Assembly: GCF_013184985.2 (NCBI RefSeq)
Contig: NZ_CP063418.1
Location: 806,001 to 870,000, forward strand
DNA length: 64,000 bases
Direction: 5' to 3'
From: Actinomyces faecalis
GTDB lineage: Bacteria > Actinomycetota > Actinomycetes > Actinomycetales > Actinomycetaceae
Program-made: the position numbers and the translations under genes
Part shown: positions 45,563-54,065 of the stretch, piece after piece
How positions within the stretch are numbered: position 1 is the first letter of the stretch
How the letters are laid out: the number at the start of each line of letters is the position of its first letter
The notes under the pieces: model-generated
What the model was told of the DNA's origin: nothing
Seen by the model: only the letters and a program-made list of their open reading frames with translations
Database searches by the model: none

Positions 45563-46162
45563 CTACCTGCTGACGCTGCGGGTGACCGCGCTGGAGGAGG
45601 TTCGCTCACGCGGCGGGTAGAACCGGTACTTCTTCTTACCGGAGGAGGGCGTCATGATGGTGCCGGAGATGGAGATCTCGGAGAAGTTCTCCAGGTCCAG
45701 GGTCGGCAGCGCCCCAGAGAGGCTGACCCGTCGGAACAGGTGCGCACACGCCTGGGTACCGTCCTCGATGACCATCAGGACGGCCTTCTCGACCGCCCCG
45801 TCCAGGTCGATGTCCCACGCCTTGTCGGACTCGCTCCACTCGGAGCCCGGGAAGGCGGTCTCGATCGCTGTCGCGGAGGAGGCGACCGACGCGATAGTCA
45901 TCGTGTGCGTCTTGTCCTCACGGGTGACGCGTAGGTCCTTGCGGTCCCAGGTGCGCTTGGAGGTGGAGTCGCCGCCGTCGGACTCGAACTCTGGGAGGGT
46001 CTCAGAGGAGGTGTCTCCCAGCCAGGTGAAGCCCTCCGGTGCCGAGCCGGTGTCGAACTTGAAGGAGTCAAGGAACCCTGCGGGCGGGGCGGTGTCAGGG
46101 TCGGCCACGTAGACGTGGCCGATGCCGGCGATGGTGGGGGCGGACTCGGTAGGTGCAGCCAT
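45563..46162 (-). CDS. Major tail (tube) protein
   Basis: 199 residues. The sequence (GIGHVYVADPDTAPPAGFLD, LPEFESDGGDSTSKRTWDRK, SISGTIMTPSSGKKKYRFYP) is beta-rich with the long loop typical of siphovirus tube proteins. It lies between the tail completion protein and the chaperones, and is followed by a strong hairpin. Expected to be among the most abundant virion proteins. Confidence 0.82.
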   Translation of the reverse strand: MAAPTESAPTIAGIGHVYVADPDTAPPAGFLDSFKFDTGSAPEGFTWLGDTSSETLPEFESDGGDSTSKRTWDRKDLRVTREDKTHTMTIASVASSATAIETAFPGSEWSESDKAWDIDLDGAVEKAVLMVIEDGTQACAHLFRRVSLSGALPTLDLENFSEISISGTIMTPSSGKKKYRFYPPRERTSSSAVTRSVSR

Positions 46163-46190
46163 TGGTAGGTCCTCTCGGGTGGTGTGGCGG

Positions 46191-46595
46191 CTAGTGGCGG
46201 GCGACGACGTCGACGACGACGCTGAAGGACCACAGGCCGGCTGCGCCGGACGTGGTCGACGGGTAGGGCAGGGCTACGACGGACAGGTGGGAGACCCACC
46301 CGTGGTCTGTACGACGGCCTGCCCGCCACGAGGCGAGCAGGCCGTCCAGGAGGGAGTGGGCGAGGTCTAGCGCCTGCACCCGCGTGCTGGCGACCGCGGT
46401 CAGGGTGGCACGGAAGGACGCTGACCACTCGGGGGCGCCGTTGGCGACCACGCCCGGCGCTGACACGTCGACCATGACCACTGGCAGGCGGTTGGGTAGG
46501 TCCGTCCCAGCCGCGGTCTCGACCTCGGCCAGGTCGAGCGCGCGAACCTGCTCGACCATCAGCGGCAGCGGGCGCATCGTTGAGGGCGAGCTCAT
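46191..46595 (-). CDS. Tail terminator/neck protein
   Basis: 134 residues from ATG 46595, overlapping the previous stop in an ATGA. The start MSSPSTMRPLPLMVEQVRAL and the pattern of a helix, strands and a C-terminal beta strand (LWSFSVVVDVVARH) fit the tail terminator (lambda gpU-like) or minor capsid family found just before the tube gene. Function is inferred mainly from position. Confidence 0.62.
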   Translation of the reverse strand: MSSPSTMRPLPLMVEQVRALDLAEVETAAGTDLPNRLPVVMVDVSAPGVVANGAPEWSASFRATLTAVASTRVQALDLAHSLLDGLLASWRAGRRTDHGWVSHLSVVALPYPSTTSGAAGLWSFSVVVDVVARH

Positions 46596-46903
46596 CTGGA
46601 GGCCTTTCTCGCGGCGTTGGTGAACGCGAAGATCCCGGGCACCCACCTGGCTGCCTGGGATCTCTCTTCGACGGCCAGGTGCCCGAACTCCTTGTGCCAG
46701 GCCAGCGGGTCGTTAGAGACGATGTGGCTGTCGATCCGCCCCTGTTCGACGTGGATGGAGGCGGCGAAGGCGCCGGTGTCGGTGTGTCTGGCAGCCTCGG
46801 CTCTCACTAGGGCCTCAACCTTGGCGACCTCAGCGGCAAAGCCAGGGGTGCGACTAGCAGCCTGGGCGGCCAGCCTCTCGGCGCGCTTGAACACCTGGGC
46901 CAC
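46592..46903 (-). CDS. HK97 gp10-like / DUF5403 neck protein
   Basis: 103 residues. The pattern of an N-terminal helix pair (VFKRAERLAAQAASRTPG), then VRAEAARHTDTGAFAASIHV and DSHIVSNDPLAWHKEFGHLAV, matches DUF5403-type neck proteins related to HK97 gp10. In them the F-G-H motif near the C-terminus is conserved. It overlaps the next gene in an ATGA and starts one base before the stop region of the connector gene. Confidence 0.7.
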   Translation of the reverse strand: MAQVFKRAERLAAQAASRTPGFAAEVAKVEALVRAEAARHTDTGAFAASIHVEQGRIDSHIVSNDPLAWHKEFGHLAVEERSQAARWVPGIFAFTNAARKASR

Positions 46904-46904
46904 G

Positions 46905-47270
46905 TCAGGCCACCTCCGCCCCGCGGGCGGTCGCGGTGACGACGAAGTGGCTGGTGCGGTGCCCTGACCCGCGCTGGAGCGCCTCCCCGGCCTGGTCGAG
47001 GACGCGCCCCTGCACGCCCGGAGGGCCTGTGTCGACCCGGATAGTCGAGTACGGGCCGCCAGGCCAGGTCCCCGCGCCGAGGATCCTCCAAGAGGTAGAC
47101 CCGACCTGGTTCCTGGCCAGGTCGGACGCGGAGGCCGAGGACGGCTGGACCATCACGCCGGTCACCGTGACCGGCTCGCCAGCCTCGGTGACACGGCCGA
47201 GCCCGTCGTCCACGACACGGGTCGGGGTGACGGTGACCGTGTGCGGGCCACGCTCGACGAGCCTGCTCAC
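46905..47270 (-). CDS. Head-tail connector (stopper-like) protein
   Basis: 121 residues, beta-rich (HTVTVTPTRVVDDGLGRVTE, VTVTGVMVQPSSASAS, WPGGPYSTIRVDTGPPGVQ). It is placed between the adaptor and gp10-like genes, as expected for the stopper that closes the head after packaging. The ATG overlaps the previous stop in an ATGA. Confidence 0.6.
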   Translation of the reverse strand: MSRLVERGPHTVTVTPTRVVDDGLGRVTEAGEPVTVTGVMVQPSSASASDLARNQVGSTSWRILGAGTWPGGPYSTIRVDTGPPGVQGRVLDQAGEALQRGSGHRTSHFVVTATARGAEVA

Positions 47271-47734
47271 AGCAGCTCCGACGGGTAAGCCAGCCCGGGC
47301 CAGGAGAGCTGGAACCGGCGGTCAGGCGGGACCCTGCCGGCCAGCCTGGTGGCGAGGTAGCCGTCCGTCTCTGCCGTCACGGACGACAGGGGTGAGCCGA
47401 GGCGTGCCCACTCGTCGTCGGTGACCCGCAGGGCCGCTGAGGCGACAGAGTCGTTAAGCCGGTAGGAGTACTCGCCCTCGGACTCGCTGGTGTAGATGGC
47501 CCCGTCTGCCCGAAACACCCGGGCGACGGCCTCCGCCTCGACCTCGACGAGCAGGGCCCTGACCGTCTCGTCCCGGTCAGCCCTGTCGACCAGGTCTGGC
47601 AGGCGGACCCTGACGCGGTTGTGGACGCGGGCCAGCAGGGTGTCCACGTACGCGGACTCGGCAGGGGTCAGGCCTCGCATGAGGGACGCCTGGACGTCCT
47701 CAGCGGCGGCAGCAGGAGCAGGCAGCGTGCTCAT
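47267..47734 (-). CDS. Head-tail adaptor protein (Gp15/Gp19-like)
   Basis: 155 residues from ATG 47734, which follows AGGAGGACGC. It is largely helical at the start (ESAYVDTLLARVHNRVRVRL), and its core (VEAEAVARVFRADGAIYTSE, SYRLNDSVASAALRVTDDEW) is the Gp19/Gp15/Gp42-like adaptor pattern that attaches to the portal. It is the first gene after the capsid hairpin. Confidence 0.72.
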   Translation of the reverse strand: MSTLPAPAAAAEDVQASLMRGLTPAESAYVDTLLARVHNRVRVRLPDLVDRADRDETVRALLVEVEAEAVARVFRADGAIYTSESEGEYSYRLNDSVASAALRVTDDEWARLGSPLSSVTAETDGYLATRLAGRVPPDRRFQLSWPGLAYPSELL

Positions 47735-47757
47735 AGCGTCCTCCTGGTCGTGGCGAG

Positions 47758-47800
47758 CACGCGGGCGGGGACCCCGACTATCCGGGTCCCCGCCCGCGTG
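47758..47800 (-). terminator. Strong hairpin after the major capsid gene
   Basis: A perfect 17-bp stem (47758-47774 with 47784-47800) and a nine-base loop, five bases past the capsid stop. Like the hairpin after the tail tube gene, it marks a highly expressed structural gene and probably reduces read-through. Confidence 0.7.
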
Positions 47801-47804
47801 GGTG

Positions 47805-48770
47805 TCAGGCGGCAGCGGTATCGGTGTCGGCGACGGCGTCCTTGTAGAGGACGAAGGCGTCCTTGTCGCGCAGGACCCAGCCGAACTGGGCCTCGACGAG
47901 GATCGCCTCCATGTTCTGCTGCCACAGGTTGACGGTGGTGTCGCCGTCGACGATGGTGGCGGTGTCGGTGCGCTTGAAGGTGATGTTCTCGACGAAGCCC
48001 AGGCGCAGGTTGGTCGAGAAGTCGCCTCCGATGGCGCGGATCCCGGTGTCGGTGGACGCTCCGACCTTGCCTGCGACCGCGCCACGGCCGTAGGCGATCG
48101 GCAGTCCCAGGACAGAGTCCATGGCGTCACGCAGGCTGACAGAGGCCTGGTAGATGGGGCGGCCCTGGGTGTCGGTGGCCCGCAGCAGCTTGGAGCGCAG
48201 CCGCGGGTCGGCGATGAACCCGGTCAGGTCGTACTCCTTCTCGGCGAGCTTGTCGTAGCCGTCGAGGAGGTCGGCGTTCAGGCCGCCCTTGGTCTTCACG
48301 GAGGTGCCGAGCTCGACCTCGTTGGTGGACTGTGCCAGGTACTCCACGCCCGCGATGGGGTTGCCGGTACGGGCGTCCTTGCCGTGGATGACGGCCAGGT
48401 CGACCGCGCGGGCCACGGCGGAGGTCAGGTCCTCGACGAGGTTGTCGAGGTAGCCGCCGGGGTTGGACTGGCGGGCCTCCTTGGACCAGTAGGCGATGGC
48501 GGCTACCTTGACCGGCTTGAAGGTCTTGGTGGTGGTCCTGCCGGAGGTGACGGGCTTGTTCTCCCCCTCGCCGACGATGCCGGCGACGAGCTCACCGGTC
48601 TGCATGTAGGTGATACCGCCGGTGACCGGGACGGGGGTGGTTCCGGCTACGCGCTGGACGACGGAGGCGTGCTGGACGCCCTTCCAGATCTCTCCGACGA
48701 TCTCCTTGGGCAGGGTGCCGGAGGGGTTGTCGAGGGAGTTGACGGTCATTGCGTTGGTTCCGATGGCCAT
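47805..48770 (-). CDS. Major capsid protein (HK97 fold)
   Basis: 321 residues. The N-arm (MAIGTNAMTVNSLDNPSGTL) is followed by KEIVGEIWKGVQHASVVQRV and the E-loop/P-domain pattern VGEGENKPVTSGRTTTKTFK, then AYWSKEARQSNPGGYLDNLV and the A-domain ending LWQQNMEAILVEAQFGWVLR. This is the phage major capsid type of actinophages. No protease gene precedes it; a separate scaffold gene does. Confidence 0.9.
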   Translation of the reverse strand: MAIGTNAMTVNSLDNPSGTLPKEIVGEIWKGVQHASVVQRVAGTTPVPVTGGITYMQTGELVAGIVGEGENKPVTSGRTTTKTFKPVKVAAIAYWSKEARQSNPGGYLDNLVEDLTSAVARAVDLAVIHGKDARTGNPIAGVEYLAQSTNEVELGTSVKTKGGLNADLLDGYDKLAEKEYDLTGFIADPRLRSKLLRATDTQGRPIYQASVSLRDAMDSVLGLPIAYGRGAVAGKVGASTDTGIRAIGGDFSTNLRLGFVENITFKRTDTATIVDGDTTVNLWQQNMEAILVEAQFGWVLRDKDAFVLYKDAVADTDTAAA

Positions 48771-48804
48771 GAGTGGGTCCTCTCAGTTTGAAGGCTGGGG
48801 TGGG

Positions 48805-49308
48805 TCAGTAGCCGAAGATGGCGTGCGCCTGGGCGGTGCGGTCGTCGACGGCTGGGGTGGTGGCGGACTGCGCCGGGTCAGGCTTGAGGCGCGTGCGACG
48901 CTCGTCGCGCAGGGCGACCAGGTTCTTGACCTGCTCGCCCCATTCCTCCTCGTCCTGGCCGGTGAGCATGGGGGCGTAGGTGGATGCGTCCAGGCCTGCG
49001 GCAGTCAGGAGCCTGTCCTTGGTGCGGCCGGCGGTCTCTCTGGCCAGGAGCTCAGTAGCCTGCGCGGAGGCGGCTAGCGCCTCGTCGCGCCCTGTGACTG
49101 CGGCCTTGAGGTCAGATGTCAGGGCGTCGACCTTCTCGCGCAGCTCCTTGGAGGCAGCCTTCATGGTGGCGGCCTCGGAGCGCAGGTTCTGGATCAGCGT
49201 CCACGCCTTGTCAGGGTTGAAGTCCTCGTCGCTACCCCAGGGTGGGGTCGGCTTGGGCTCCTCCTGGGGCGTGGGCTCGGTGGCGGTCTGGGCGGCGTCG
49301 TCTGCCAT
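48805..49308 (-). CDS. Capsid scaffold protein
   Basis: 167 residues from ATG 49308, with AGGAGGC upstream. The acidic, Pro/Glu-rich start (MADDAAQTATEPTPQEEPKP) leads into a long coiled coil (about 45-105: TLIQNLRSEAATMKAASKEL and on) and a C-terminal basic patch (RDERRTRLKPD). This is the usual build of phage scaffolding proteins, and it lies directly upstream of the capsid gene. Confidence 0.82.
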   Translation of the reverse strand: MADDAAQTATEPTPQEEPKPTPPWGSDEDFNPDKAWTLIQNLRSEAATMKAASKELREKVDALTSDLKAAVTGRDEALAASAQATELLARETAGRTKDRLLTAAGLDASTYAPMLTGQDEEEWGEQVKNLVALRDERRTRLKPDPAQSATTPAVDDRTAQAHAIFGY

Positions 49309-49333
49309 TGTGGGTGCCTCCTGGGCATGAGAG

Positions 49334-49362
49334 AGCCCCGCAGGCTTCTCGCCTACGGGGCT
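49334..49362 (-). terminator. Tandem hairpin upstream of the scaffold gene (proximal)
   Basis: AGCCCCG (49334-49340) pairs with CGGGGCT (49356-49362) and AGGC with GCCT inside, one mismatch between. It follows the 20-bp hairpin at 49385. Confidence 0.5.
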
Positions 49363-49384
49363 TGGTGGGTGGGCGTGAGTAATA

Positions 49385-49427
49385 CTCCTGGATGGGTCCA
49401 CCTGTCTCAGGTGGACCCATCCAGGAG
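49385..49427 (-). terminator. Perfect 20-bp hairpin after the candidate immunity gene
   Basis: Arms 49385-49404 and 49408-49427 are fully complementary around a three-base TCT loop. It lies ten bases after the stop of the 90-residue gene and before the scaffold gene, so it should strongly separate the two expression levels. Confidence 0.75.
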
Positions 49428-49436
49428 CAAGCATGG

Positions 49437-49709
49437 TTATCGAGACAAGATCTCCAACACGGACTTGATGTCGCGCATGACTGCTCGGGCGGAGTAGTCG
49501 TCTCTGGTGGCGTAGATCGTGGCGGCCTGCTCCACGAGTTCACGGGGGACGGTGAACCAGCCCATCTGGACCCCGGAAATTGCTATAGCGATATCCACCG
49601 GAGGTTCGCCAGACATGCCTGCCGGATCATATTGGTCTGGTCGATGACTTTGCGCAATAGCCCACAACTTGTCGGCCAGGTCGAACTCTTCGTCGGTTTC
49701 GAGAATCAT
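49437..49709 (-). CDS. Small protein, candidate immunity partner of the toxin-like head-protein domain
   Basis: 90 residues, not recognised. It starts with an acidic helix (MILETDEEFDLADKLWAIAQ), has a hydrophobic middle (VDIAIAISGVQMGWFTVP) and ends with helices (RAVMRDIKSVLEILSR); no signal or membrane segment. Its ATG overlaps the head-protein stop in an ATGA, so the two are made together. G+C is lower than in neighbours (33 of 60 at 49621-49680). Such a gene is absent from the usual portal-head-scaffold order. A role as an inhibitor protecting the cell from the adjacent C-terminal domain is an inference from context. Confidence 0.55.
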   Translation of the reverse strand: MILETDEEFDLADKLWAIAQSHRPDQYDPAGMSGEPPVDIAIAISGVQMGWFTVPRELVEQAATIYATRDDYSARAVMRDIKSVLEILSR

Positions 49710-51124
49710 CGGGTTCCTCCCCTCGGATTCTTTGGATACTCGCCTGAGGCTTTAGGGTACCCCGTCCACAAGGGGGACTCGGGAAGGTCGGCTCGAATGT
49801 TCACTTGGATGGAATACCCGCTGTGTGTTGATATGACGATGTACTTGTCTCCGTATCGTTCCCATGTCGACTTCGAGTCGTGGACCGTGTTGTGGATGGC
49901 CTGAGCGATCGCGGCGGCGTTGGAGGTCTTGAACTCGGTCTTGCGTGGGATTCCCGCGCCCTTGCCGTGCGTTTGGATGATGTGATCGATCCCGGGCGAG
50001 TCGGTGGTGATCTCGCCGATTTCGGACGGGGGGAATGTCACCGGGTTTCCGTCAGTGTCTATCGGGATGTCCTGACGGACAGGCAGGCGGGGGTATGCGC
50101 CGATCTTGCGGGCCTCGCGCGCGAATGACTTCTCCTCGCTGCGGTCTCCTCGGCTCCACCTGTCCAGGGCTGTGCGGATCTCAGCCCCCGACAGGCGGTG
50201 CTCGACGACCTTGCCGCCGCTGTCGTCCGTAACCTTCCAGGCGGAGACCTCGTCGTACTTGTCGGCCAGGCGCTCCCAGTCCTCCTTGCCCGGCCAGGAG
50301 CGGGAGGTGTAGACGGGGACAGCCACGCACCGACAGTTGTCGTGGTAGCGCTCCAGGCTGGTTCCGTCTGGTGTCAGGGCGGCCTCCAGCGACGAGTAGA
50401 CGGGGCCGCGTGCAGCGCAGACGATGCAGAGCCCGCAAGCGGGCTTGTCGGCGCTCGGGCGCAGCACCCGGGCCCACGCGAAGGGCCGGCGTACCGTCCT
50501 GCCTGCCTGGTCCGTAGACAGGTCGTAGGCGATGCCGGCGTCGTCCAGGATCTGGCGGGCCTGAGCGAGGCGCGCAGCCTGCTCCCGACTGTCCTGCGCG
50601 TCCTCCTCGGCGGCGGCCTGCGACTGCGCCTCCAGCCAGCGCCGCTCGGAGCGAGTCAGCGCCTCCTGACCCTCGTCGTCCTTCTCACGGCCGAGGCCAG
50701 TGTCGACCGAGTCCACGACGGTCTGCCTGGCAGCCATCTCCACGTGCCGCACCAGGGCCGTAGTGACCCTCTGCTGGGTCGTGGGGGCGGTGACAGGGCC
50801 GCCAGCGGCGCGGATCTCGTCACGCACCAGGGACGGGTCGTAGCGGGGCTCCGCCGGGAGGAACGCGGAAGCGCCAGCCTGGGTGCGAGCCTGGTCCTCC
50901 AGATGGAGGAGCGCCGCAGCCCAGGCCCTGCGGCGCCCAACGGTGACGGCGTCGGCCAGGTAGGAGCGGTAGGTGCGTCCGGCAGCGTCCAGGGCGGCGT
51001 AGCGCTCCGCCTCGCTCATGCCCGCCGTGCTGACGGAGGCCACCGCCTGGGCGGCCCTGGCGGCGTCGGTGCGGAACAGGCGGACGATAGCGTCCAGTGC
51101 GGCCCGGAAGGTGGAGACGGACAC
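49706..51124 (-). CDS. Phage minor head protein (Mu gpF-like) with toxin-like C-terminal domain
   Basis: 472 residues. The first ~300 form the head morphogenesis part: a long helical region, then the Cys-rich core CGLCIVCAARGPVYSS and YHDNCRCVAVPVY, the Mu gpF-type signature. The last ~120 residues are different in style: GIDHIIQTHGKGAGIP, KTEFKTSNAAAIAQAIHNTV and KYIVISTHSGYSIQVNI. That pattern (His-containing helix, F-x-T/S helix pair, paired strands with a Gly turn) resembles BECR-fold nuclease domains such as phage PBECR modules and polymorphic toxins. The DNA there is lower in G+C (27 of 60 at 49801-49860 against 43 of 60 at 50641-50700), suggesting later acquisition. The nuclease reading is by motif only. 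Confidence 0.8.
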   Translation of the reverse strand: MSVSTFRAALDAIVRLFRTDAARAAQAVASVSTAGMSEAERYAALDAAGRTYRSYLADAVTVGRRRAWAAALLHLEDQARTQAGASAFLPAEPRYDPSLVRDEIRAAGGPVTAPTTQQRVTTALVRHVEMAARQTVVDSVDTGLGREKDDEGQEALTRSERRWLEAQSQAAAEEDAQDSREQAARLAQARQILDDAGIAYDLSTDQAGRTVRRPFAWARVLRPSADKPACGLCIVCAARGPVYSSLEAALTPDGTSLERYHDNCRCVAVPVYTSRSWPGKEDWERLADKYDEVSAWKVTDDSGGKVVEHRLSGAEIRTALDRWSRGDRSEEKSFAREARKIGAYPRLPVRQDIPIDTDGNPVTFPPSEIGEITTDSPGIDHIIQTHGKGAGIPRKTEFKTSNAAAIAQAIHNTVHDSKSTWERYGDKYIVISTHSGYSIQVNIRADLPESPLWTGYPKASGEYPKNPRGGTR

Positions 51125-51149
51125 CAGCCCTCCTAGGTGGCTCAGGTGA

Positions 51150-52403
51150 TCAGCCGATCATCGACTGCTGGTCGTGTGCGGCCGCGTCCTCCCGGGCCTG
51201 CTGCTCGGGAGTCAGCCGCAGCGCGTCCCGGGCGGTGGCGGAGGAGATCACTCCCTGCGCCTGGGCCTGCAGCATGGCTGCCGTGTAGGCGGACTGTGAC
51301 GGGGTGGCCGGGTCGCGCCACTGCACCTCGAGAGTGGACAGGTCGGCACCCTTCCCCTGCCCCATGAGTCCGAGCATGAGCCGGGCGACCTCCTCCAGGG
51401 CGTCACCGAACATCTCCTGCTTGACCTCGGCGCGCGTGATGAGTCGTTCCTTGGCGACCCTCAGCGCCTCGGCGCTGGCCGGGTTGTCGGTGGAGATACC
51501 GAGCATGGTCGGTGGGATGCCGGTGATAGCGCTGATCTGCTGGGCGTAGAGCTTGTAGGAGCTGATGATCGGGCTCAGGTCGGCGCCGGCGAGCTGCCCG
51601 GCTGTCGATCCCTCTGGGCCTGTCATGAGGGTGTTGTAGTAGGCCTTGAGGCGCTTGACCGGGTCGTTGCCGACAGCCTCCGTCAGGCCCTTGCCGAAGA
51701 CGTAGCGCAGCGGCATCGACAGCAGCTCCTGCGCGACCTGGAGGTTGGTCAGGGAGCGGCTGGCGGCGTCCGAGATCATCATGAGCTCGGTGATCTCGGA
51801 GCGTCCCTCGGTGTCGCCCAGGCGTGCGCGGTTGACCATGGGGATGACGGCGGGACGGTCCAGGCCGGTGTCCCTCTCGTCGATCACGACCCACTGCGAA
51901 CCTCGCTCGACCCGCCACTGAGTGAGTCCTGGGAGGTAGTGGGCGGCATACCTGCTGCCGCCTGACCTCCAGGTTCGCACCGCCTCTGTCAGGGCCCCCA
52001 TGTGGTCATAGGCTGCGGCCATCCCCTTGGCGGAGTGGGCTGTCACGCGCGGGACGGAGTCGGTGCCGTCGCCGACGATCCAGTAGGCGAGCCCCTGCAC
52101 CAGGGCCTCGGTGAACGCCAGGCGGCAGGTGGTGTCCAGGTCGTTGGCCTGCCACCACTTCCGCAGGGTCGCCGCCACTCCGTCGGAGTCGCTGGCCAGC
52201 AGGAAGCCCTGCGGGGTCAGCGACTCCACGAGCACGTCAATCGCCATCTTGGGGAAGGGAGCCACCATCTCCAGCACACGGGTAGCCGGGGGAAGGTTGA
52301 CGCCCAGGGCGGCCAGGCGTACATCACCCTCGTAGTAGGCCTCCCGCCTGTCGTACCCCAGCGGTGTCTGGCGGGCCTGCTGGAGCAGGGAATCGAAGGA
52401 CAT
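51150..52403 (-). CDS. Portal protein (SPP1 gp6-like)
   Basis: 417 residues. It begins MSFDSLLQQARQTPLGYDRR and has YYEGDVRLAALGVNLPPATR, then LAFTEALVQGLAYWIVGDGT, RSLTNLQVAQELLSMPLRYV and the stem/crown region SSYKLYAQQISAITGIPPTM, ending with a disordered tail. This is the portal pattern of actinophages. It forms the dodecameric DNA entry ring and docks the large terminase. It starts at the base just before the terminase stop. Confidence 0.9.
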   Translation of the reverse strand: MSFDSLLQQARQTPLGYDRREAYYEGDVRLAALGVNLPPATRVLEMVAPFPKMAIDVLVESLTPQGFLLASDSDGVAATLRKWWQANDLDTTCRLAFTEALVQGLAYWIVGDGTDSVPRVTAHSAKGMAAAYDHMGALTEAVRTWRSGGSRYAAHYLPGLTQWRVERGSQWVVIDERDTGLDRPAVIPMVNRARLGDTEGRSEITELMMISDAASRSLTNLQVAQELLSMPLRYVFGKGLTEAVGNDPVKRLKAYYNTLMTGPEGSTAGQLAGADLSPIISSYKLYAQQISAITGIPPTMLGISTDNPASAEALRVAKERLITRAEVKQEMFGDALEEVARLMLGLMGQGKGADLSTLEVQWRDPATPSQSAYTAAMLQAQAQGVISSATARDALRLTPEQQAREDAAAHDQQSMIG

Positions 52404-54065
52404 CTAGAACAGCCCCCACTCACTTCCGTCGATGCTGCGGTCCTCCCACTCGGGAGAGGCCTTGACTGCGCGGTAGACCATGCGCGCACCGATCACGCAC
52501 ACGGCGGCGTCGATCTTCTTGGATGACTTCGGGGACTCCTTCTTGATGGAGAAGCGTCCCCTGGTCTCGTTGACACGTGCGTTTGCTACGTGCTCTGAAG
52601 TGGCCCAGTTCCCGTCGTGCGTGAACGAACGGGCCTGGATCTCCGCCAGGCACATCTCCGCGGCCTCAGCGAACTGGTAGACGTGGGAGCGCATGTCCCA
52701 CGCGATCGGTGCCGGCTCCTTGCCTCGGGGGACGGCCCACAGCAGCAGGTCGTCGCCGAACTCGCGGGGCCAGGAGTCCTTGACATAGGACTCCCACTCA
52801 CGCACGTCAGCCCAGAAGGCCACCACCTTGAAGCGGTCGAAGACCGCGTGCACGGCCGAGTCGACGGCGCCTGCGTTGACGACGCCGGTCGCCCTCTCCG
52901 GCTTCCACACCCCCAGGGTGAAGACGTGCCCGTCGTCCATGCAGCAGCCCACCAGGGCCGTGTGGTCGTTGGACTTGGACCCGTCGAAGAACAGCACGAC
53001 CTCCTCACCGTCAACCAGTTCACGGTCGGGGTCGGACAGACGGCTCCACTCCTGCACGCTCGTCCAGGCGTTCTCTGCCGCGTTTGGCTGGTTCAGGAAG
53101 AACCTCCTAGCGCGTGAGGTCGGGTAGTTGGTCGCCCAGATCGTCTGCTTGATCGGCTCGATGTCCACCCACGGGCAGTCCTCGTAGACGAAGCGCAGAC
53201 CCTCGCTCAGGCTGATCTCGCCCTCGTCCGGGTCATCGGTCAGCGCCGTGCTGGCAGGGGCCACACGGGCGTCGTACAAGATCGTCTGGGTCGCACGGGT
53301 CAGCCCCTCCTGCTGGGCGCACCACGCCTCGAACGTCGACTCGGCCACGGACCCAGCCCCCGGAACCCAGGCGTTAGAGGTCTCCATGACCCTCGCGCCG
53401 GTCTTGACAGCGTTCTGGGTCAGCGTCTCCATTAGGCCCGGGCCGCCCATCCCAGGGGTCCAGTGCTCAGTCTCGTCACCGACCACGAAGGACACCTCAG
53501 CGCCCTCAGCAGTACCCTCGGAGGAGGTGATCTGCTCAAGCTTGCCGCCTCCGGGCGCGTCCACGAAGGTCTTACCGACCTGCAGGCCGTACTTCTTGGC
53601 CAGGGGTGAGCGCTTGGACGCCATGGCGCGCACCATGCGCATCGTGTTGGCTGTCTGCCTCTCGCTGGTCGCCGCGATCTGTACCAGAGGCATCGACACC
53701 GGCCTACCCACGCACCCGCCTGGAGCGTCCGGGTCGAAATGGTCCAGGCGAACCGGGCCGAGCAACTCCGTGAGCGAGAGCACGCCCGCGAACGGGCTCT
53801 TGCCCGAGCCCTTCGCAAGACGACGGACGGCCCTGTTGTGCAGCCACCGGCCCTCAGTGTCGAGGGCGTAGAACCAGAGCGTGAAGCGGACCTGTCCCTC
53901 CGTCATTCGGAAGGGCTGCCCGGCCAGGGGGCCGTTGGGCTGGAGGAGGTTGTCAGTCACCCAGGCGATCGCGCCCCAGCCCAGAGTCAGCTCCGGGATT
54001 CCCTGAGGCAGGGTGACGGTCCGCTCACGCGGCGGCGCTAGCCGGCCTGCAGCCGCCTGCGCCAC
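52404..54065 (-). CDS. Terminase large subunit
   Basis: 553 residues from GTG 54065, overlapping the small subunit by 28 bases. The ATPase domain has Walker A LAKGSGKSPFAG (about 83-94), the C motif region and Walker B FVVGDETEHW (about 195-204). The nuclease domain shows the first acidic site in LFFDGSKSNDHTALVGCC (about 350) and the last in SKKIDAAVCVIGARM (about 520). It packages DNA and makes the cut. The arrangement with an upstream HNH gene suggests a cos-type packaging strategy. Confidence 0.94.
   Translation of the reverse strand: MAQAAAGRLAPPRERTVTLPQGIPELTLGWGAIAWVTDNLLQPNGPLAGQPFRMTEGQVRFTLWFYALDTEGRWLHNRAVRRLAKGSGKSPFAGVLSLTELLGPVRLDHFDPDAPGGCVGRPVSMPLVQIAATSERQTANTMRMVRAMASKRSPLAKKYGLQVGKTFVDAPGGGKLEQITSSEGTAEGAEVSFVVGDETEHWTPGMGGPGLMETLTQNAVKTGARVMETSNAWVPGAGSVAESTFEAWCAQQEGLTRATQTILYDARVAPASTALTDDPDEGEISLSEGLRFVYEDCPWVDIEPIKQTIWATNYPTSRARRFFLNQPNAAENAWTSVQEWSRLSDPDRELVDGEEVVLFFDGSKSNDHTALVGCCMDDGHVFTLGVWKPERATGVVNAGAVDSAVHAVFDRFKVVAFWADVREWESYVKDSWPREFGDDLLLWAVPRGKEPAPIAWDMRSHVYQFAEAAEMCLAEIQARSFTHDGNWATSEHVANARVNETRGRFSIKKESPKSSKKIDAAVCVIGARMVYRAVKASPEWEDRSIDGSEWGLF

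Noticed and set aside
47496..48791. 431-residue plus-strand frame opposite the capsid gene
   Set aside because: Gly/Val/Asp-rich shadow; the capsid gene on the minus strand is clear.
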